In this document: piece by piece, positions 23,167-26,598 of the stretch | How the letters are laid out: every line of letters begins with the position of its first letter | Position numbering within the stretch: position 1 is the first letter of the stretch | Assembly: GCA_030622375.1 (NCBI GenBank) | Contig: JAUXGC010000004.1 | Span: forward strand, 1 to 26,598 | Length of the DNA stretch: 26,598 bases | Direction of reading: 5' to 3' | From: Sulfurovum sp. | GTDB taxonomy: Bacteria; Campylobacterota; Campylobacteria; Campylobacterales; Sulfurovaceae | Program-made: the position numbers and the translations under genes | The notes under the pieces: model-generated | What the model was told of the DNA's origin: nothing | The model's input: only the letters and a program-made list of their open reading frames with translations | The model's database searches: none

Positions 23167-25062
23167 TTAAGCTAGCATCGCTGAGATAGCTGCTACTATC
23201 AAGAGTAATACTCCACCAACAGCCATCCAATTTAGATAGTTTGAGAGATTACCTGTTTGCATTGCTCTCGCTTTATCACCACTTTTGTAAAGAAATTTAG
23301 CAATACCGTCTACCGTTGCATCTACTATCTTCATATCTATATCTTTCCACATCTTTTCTGAAATCATCGCATATGGCTTAGTAATAAACTCCTCATAGAA
23401 CTGTGGAATATAATATTGATTTGCAAGAAGCTTATAGAGGAAACTATTTTCAAGTTTTTCATCTCTTTTAAGACCGTTTGCATATTTTTTATATGCTAAC
23501 CATATACCTCCGACTGCAAATACCAGTACCACCGCCGTAAGAACAACTATAAGTTCATGAGTATGATGACTCATCTCATAGTTTGGTAAAAGCTTGGTGA
23601 CAAATGTTTGGAAACCTCCCATAAAAAAGCCGGCAATTACTGCAAGTATGGCAAGTGGAGCCATAGCTATAAGAACAAATTTATACATCTCATGTGGATG
23701 TATCTCATCTTTGTATCTTTTTGCACCATGAAAAGTAAGGAATACTTGTCTAAAGCTATAAAATGCTGTCATACCGGCAGTCAATACCAAGATTGCCCAC
23801 AATACATAGGTACCTTCATTAAATGCTGTTTCTATAATGGCATCTTTTGAAAAGAACCCTGCAAATATAGGAATACCTGCAAGAGCCAATGACGCTACTC
23901 CCATATAAATATAAGTCCAGTTCATTGCCTTTTTGAGTCCACCCATCTTAAAGATATCTAGCTCATCGTCCATAGCATGCATTACATTACCTGCACCCAA
24001 GAAGAGAAGTGCTTTAAAGAATGCGTGTGCTGCAAGGTGAAAAAGTGCTATCCAGTAAGCACCAAGTCCTGCGGCAGCAAACATATACCCTAGCTGAGAG
24101 AGTGTCGAGAATGCAATAATTCTTTTTAAGTCTCTGTTTACTAGCGCCATAGATGCTGCAAAAAATGCTACAAACGTACCAAGTGCTGCTATAAAGAAAC
24201 TTACTTCAGGTGTCATAGAGAAAATAGGATTTGCTCTAATTATCAAGAATACCCCTGCTGTTACCATTGTAGCTGCGTGAATTAGTGCAGAGACTGGCGT
24301 AGGACCTTCCATCGCATCTGTAAGCCATGTATGAAGTGGAAACTGTGCTGATTTACCCATCGCACCTATAAAGAGTGCAAGAGCAGCAGCATTTAAAACA
24401 CTACTACTTAAGTTAGGGAGATCGGCAAAAACCACATCATACTGAAGAGAACCTACATTCCAGTAAATAATAAAAATTCCGATCAACATTCCAAGGCCAG
24501 CGATACGGTTTACAATAAACGCTTCGTTTGCTGCCCATGATGGAGAGATAGAAGGATTCTTTTCTCTTGCAACATCTTCTTTATGATACCAAAAACCGAT
24601 AAGTAACCAAGAACAGACACCAACCCCTTCCCAACCTATAAAGAGACCAGCAAAGTTATCTGACATAACTAGGATCATCATAGAGAAAACAAATGCTGAA
24701 AGGTAAGAGAAAAATCTGTTGAAACTCTTATCGTGATCCATATACCCAATAGAGTAAATATGGACTACTGTAGAGACTAAAGTAACTACTGTCATCATCG
24801 TTACAGAAACCTGATCTACAAGAAATCCAAATGGAATCATTAAATCACCCGCAGAAATCCACTCCATCATCGTTACATGTATAGCTGTACCTGTTGTGTA
24901 TACATGAAATGCTAATACTGCTGAAGCAGCGAAAGAGATAAAGAGTAGCGAAGAAGCTATGATTCCTACAAAGGTTTGTTTTGGGCTCATACCAAAGAGT
25001 GCTGCAAACATTGAACCTACAAATGGGGCAAAAAGTGCTATATATACTAAATTTTCCATCAT
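23167..25062 (-). CDS. nuoL: NADH-quinone oxidoreductase subunit L
   Basis: Distal proton-pumping subunit of complex I; the long amphipathic helix of its C-terminal arm runs along the membrane domain. The 631-aa protein has Glu145 in FIGWEGVGVCSWLLIGFWY, the MGKSAQFPLHTWLTDAMEGP channel segment, SALIHAATMVTAGV, and a C-terminal extension with charged amphipathic stretches (about 520-600). It starts with two consecutive ATG codons; the first overlaps the nuoK stop (TAATG). Confidence 0.96.
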   Translation of the reverse strand: MMENLVYIALFAPFVGSMFAALFGMSPKQTFVGIIASSLLFISFAASAVLAFHVYTTGTAIHVTMMEWISAGDLMIPFGFLVDQVSVTMMTVVTLVSTVVHIYSIGYMDHDKSFNRFFSYLSAFVFSMMILVMSDNFAGLFIGWEGVGVCSWLLIGFWYHKEDVAREKNPSISPSWAANEAFIVNRIAGLGMLIGIFIIYWNVGSLQYDVVFADLPNLSSSVLNAAALALFIGAMGKSAQFPLHTWLTDAMEGPTPVSALIHAATMVTAGVFLIIRANPIFSMTPEVSFFIAALGTFVAFFAASMALVNRDLKRIIAFSTLSQLGYMFAAAGLGAYWIALFHLAAHAFFKALLFLGAGNVMHAMDDELDIFKMGGLKKAMNWTYIYMGVASLALAGIPIFAGFFSKDAIIETAFNEGTYVLWAILVLTAGMTAFYSFRQVFLTFHGAKRYKDEIHPHEMYKFVLIAMAPLAILAVIAGFFMGGFQTFVTKLLPNYEMSHHTHELIVVLTAVVLVFAVGGIWLAYKKYANGLKRDEKLENSFLYKLLANQYYIPQFYEEFITKPYAMISEKMWKDIDMKIVDATVDGIAKFLYKSGDKARAMQTGNLSNYLNWMAVGGVLLLIVAAISAMLA

Positions 25063-25364
25063 TACCCTTTCATACTTGCGAAATCATCAAGATTTAGCGT
25101 ACCATATTTTTTATACAATACAATCAAAAGGCCAAGTCCAACTGCTACTTCACTCGCTGCAATAGCGATAATAAAGAATGCAAACATTTGACCTGTTAAG
25201 TCATTATAGTAGTGTGAAATTGCTGCAAATGCAATATTAACTGCATTGAGCATAACCTCTGTCGCGAAGAAAAGCATTAAAAGATTTCTTCTTCTTAATA
25301 CACCTATTAGTCCTATAGAGAAAATAAGTGCAGAGACAATAAGGTAGTGACTAAGACCTATCAT
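25062..25364 (-). CDS. nuoK: NADH-quinone oxidoreductase subunit K
   Basis: A 100-aa, three-helix membrane subunit of complex I. The two essential buried glutamates of E. coli NuoK (E36 and E72) are at the same positions here: FFATEVMLN and AASEVAVGLG. It overlaps nuoJ by 4 bp and nuoL by 1 bp, giving tight translational coupling. Confidence 0.96.
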   Translation of the reverse strand: MIGLSHYLIVSALIFSIGLIGVLRRRNLLMLFFATEVMLNAVNIAFAAISHYYNDLTGQMFAFFIIAIAASEVAVGLGLLIVLYKKYGTLNLDDFASMKG

Positions 25365-25924
25365 TTTTCATCCTTTTGTTTCAAGATTTCATCATCTGCG
25401 CCTATATCTTCAGTGAGACTCTGATCCATTTTTTTACCTGCAAGGATGATCCCTGCTATCATTGCTACAAGTAACATAAGTGCTGCGACTTCAAACGGAA
25501 TAAGGTATTTAGTAAACAATACCATACCTACATCTTGTGCATTACCTACGCCTTCATGCATAGGGTAAAGTGCTTGGATTGCATCAGAGTGAATAGGTGC
25601 TGCAAACATCATTACCAATACTACTGCACTTAAGCCACCAAGCAAAAATACCAATGCAGGATTTGTATTTTTTTCTTTGATGTCTCTTGTTGCATCAAAA
25701 AACATCATTGCAAATGAGTAGAGAGCCATAATCGCCCCTACATATGCAACAAGTTGCACCACACCCAGAAAATCTGCACCTAAGAGAAAGAAAAATCCTG
25801 AGATAAGCACCATTCCTGCTGCCAGTGAGGTCATAGCATAAAGTACATTTTTACTCATAACCGTTACAAGAAAAAGTCCTATTGCTAAAACCGAAAATAG
25901 ATAAAAAGCTACTATTTCATACAT
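25361..25924 (-). CDS. nuoJ: NADH-quinone oxidoreductase subunit J
   Basis: A 187-aa membrane subunit of complex I with five hydrophobic helices. The third helix region FLGVVQLVAYVGAIMALYSF is the NuoJ hallmark, containing the pi-bulge area that gates quinone-coupled proton transfer. A charged cytoplasmic tail (about 160-187) ends in KQKDEK. It lies 12 bp after nuoI and overlaps nuoK by 4 bp. Confidence 0.95.
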   Translation of the reverse strand: MYEIVAFYLFSVLAIGLFLVTVMSKNVLYAMTSLAAGMVLISGFFFLLGADFLGVVQLVAYVGAIMALYSFAMMFFDATRDIKEKNTNPALVFLLGGLSAVVLVMMFAAPIHSDAIQALYPMHEGVGNAQDVGMVLFTKYLIPFEVAALMLLVAMIAGIILAGKKMDQSLTEDIGADDEILKQKDEK

Positions 25925-25936
25925 ATCTATATCCTC

Positions 25937-26560
25937 CTAATACGCTAGTGGCGTTTTTTTAATGTTGTCATCAGCATTTGGAGACACTGCACCAAATCCA
26001 TCATACTCTTGCTGTAAGTCAAGCTTATCTATAGGCGTTAACATATCTTCAAAAAGTGAAAAACTGGCTCTTTGCTCAGATGCAGTCTCATACCTTGGTC
26101 CGTGTACAATCGCAAGTTCTGGACAAACTTCTGCACAATACCCACAGAAGATACAACGTCCGAAATTGATCGTATACTCAGTTACTTCTTTACGCTGATT
26201 TTCATCATATCTTGTATCCATACTAATACAGTTAGAGATACAAATTTTTTCACAAAGTCCACAGCCTATACACCTATAATGTCCACTTTCAAGCAGTCTT
26301 AGCATATCATGAATGGCTCTATATCTCGGAGAGATAGGAAGTTTTTCAAATGGATATTTTACAGTATGCATATTGCCACGAAAGAGTGCATTAAACATTT
26401 CTCGTATCGTTACCCAAAGACCTACAAAAAGTTCCCCTTTAAAGGTTCTTTTTACTACTTGCCTAAACTGATCCATACCAGTTGCAGGCGTTTTACCCAC
26501 ATCAAGTGCTGTATAGTTTTGCGTTCCAACATTTCTGTTTTTAAATTGTTCTAAACCCAT
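25937..26560 (-). CDS. nuoI: NADH-quinone oxidoreductase subunit I
   Basis: Peripheral-arm subunit carrying clusters N6a and N6b that pass electrons towards the quinone site. The 207-aa protein has an N-terminal amphipathic region and two 4Fe-4S motifs: CIGCGLCEKIC (C97, C100, C103, C107) and CIFCGYCAEVCP (C136, C139, C142, C146). The first lacks the usual Pro after its fourth Cys and has an extra C111. The start ATG at 26560 has AAGGAG 7 nt upstream. It directly follows nuoH. The electron input subunits lie outside the window, so the donor (NADH, F420 or ferredoxin/flavodoxin) cannot be told. Confidence 0.96.
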   Translation of the reverse strand: MGLEQFKNRNVGTQNYTALDVGKTPATGMDQFRQVVKRTFKGELFVGLWVTIREMFNALFRGNMHTVKYPFEKLPISPRYRAIHDMLRLLESGHYRCIGCGLCEKICISNCISMDTRYDENQRKEVTEYTINFGRCIFCGYCAEVCPELAIVHGPRYETASEQRASFSLFEDMLTPIDKLDLQQEYDGFGAVSPNADDNIKKTPLAY

Positions 26561-26569
26561 ACTTTCTCC

Positions 26570-26598
26570 TTACACCAATATCACTAGAGCTGTGATCA
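26570..26598 (-). CDS. nuoH: NADH-quinone oxidoreductase subunit H, C-terminal end only
   Basis: The last eight codons plus stop (ITALVILV*) enter the window and end at TAA 26570-26572, overlapping the ribosome site of nuoI. A hydrophobic C-terminal helix fits NuoH. The identification rests mainly on position directly before nuoI. Confidence 0.7.

Overview
The window is AT-rich, densely coded and looks like a chromosomal segment of a Campylobacterota (Epsilonproteobacteria) genome, probably a free-living Sulfurovum/Sulfurimonas-type bacterium (genus is inference). Support comes from gene content and order: an HP0268-type small nuclease beside nusA and miaB; gap-pgk-tpiA divergent from nadD-rsfS (the Campylobacter order); argS-tatA-gmk followed by a ChePep-like polar chemotaxis protein (the Helicobacter HP0319-HP0322 order); a MqnP-type prenyltransferase; and a nuo operon on the minus strand.

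Layout. 1-2507 (minus): the N-terminal end of a Xer-type tyrosine recombinase, a DUF374 lipid acyltransferase, miaB and the HP0268-family gene. 2684-3844 (plus): nusA, closed by a 12-bp stem shared with the convergent tpiA. 3879-6885 (minus): gap, pgk and tpiA of triose-phosphate metabolism, with palindromes between gap and pgk. 6948-7846 (plus): nadD and rsfS. 7849-10829 (minus): an MBOAT acyltransferase and an SGNH-type partner, a likely exopolysaccharide O-acylation pair. 10939-14773 (minus): a small membrane protein, argS, tatA, gmk and a chePep-like gene.

14851-16562 is a small decayed island at the 3' end of a tRNA-Arg(GCG) gene. Its ends are marked by 26-bp direct repeats (25/26 identical) of the tRNA 3' end. 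Inside lie a DinJ/RelB-YafQ type toxin-antitoxin pair with a near-consensus promoter and an embedded palindromic operator, a frameshifted unknown gene, a beheaded tyrosine integrase, and 22-bp near-identical repeats containing two ACTGACA units at both ends.

16668-19123 (minus): a uracil-DNA glycosylase-like gene, a small membrane-anchored protein with a possible HTH, mqnP and pssA. 19186-20091 (plus): miaA. 20139-26598 (minus): the distal nuo operon, nuoH (end only)-I-J-K-L-M-N, encoding the ferredoxin-like arm and membrane proton-pumping part of complex I.

The two most notable observations are the tRNA-Arg island with its surviving TA module, and an in-frame TAG in nuoN: 41 further sense codons follow it in the same frame and look like the missing last membrane helix. 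I saw no CRISPR array, rRNA or complete insertion sequence.
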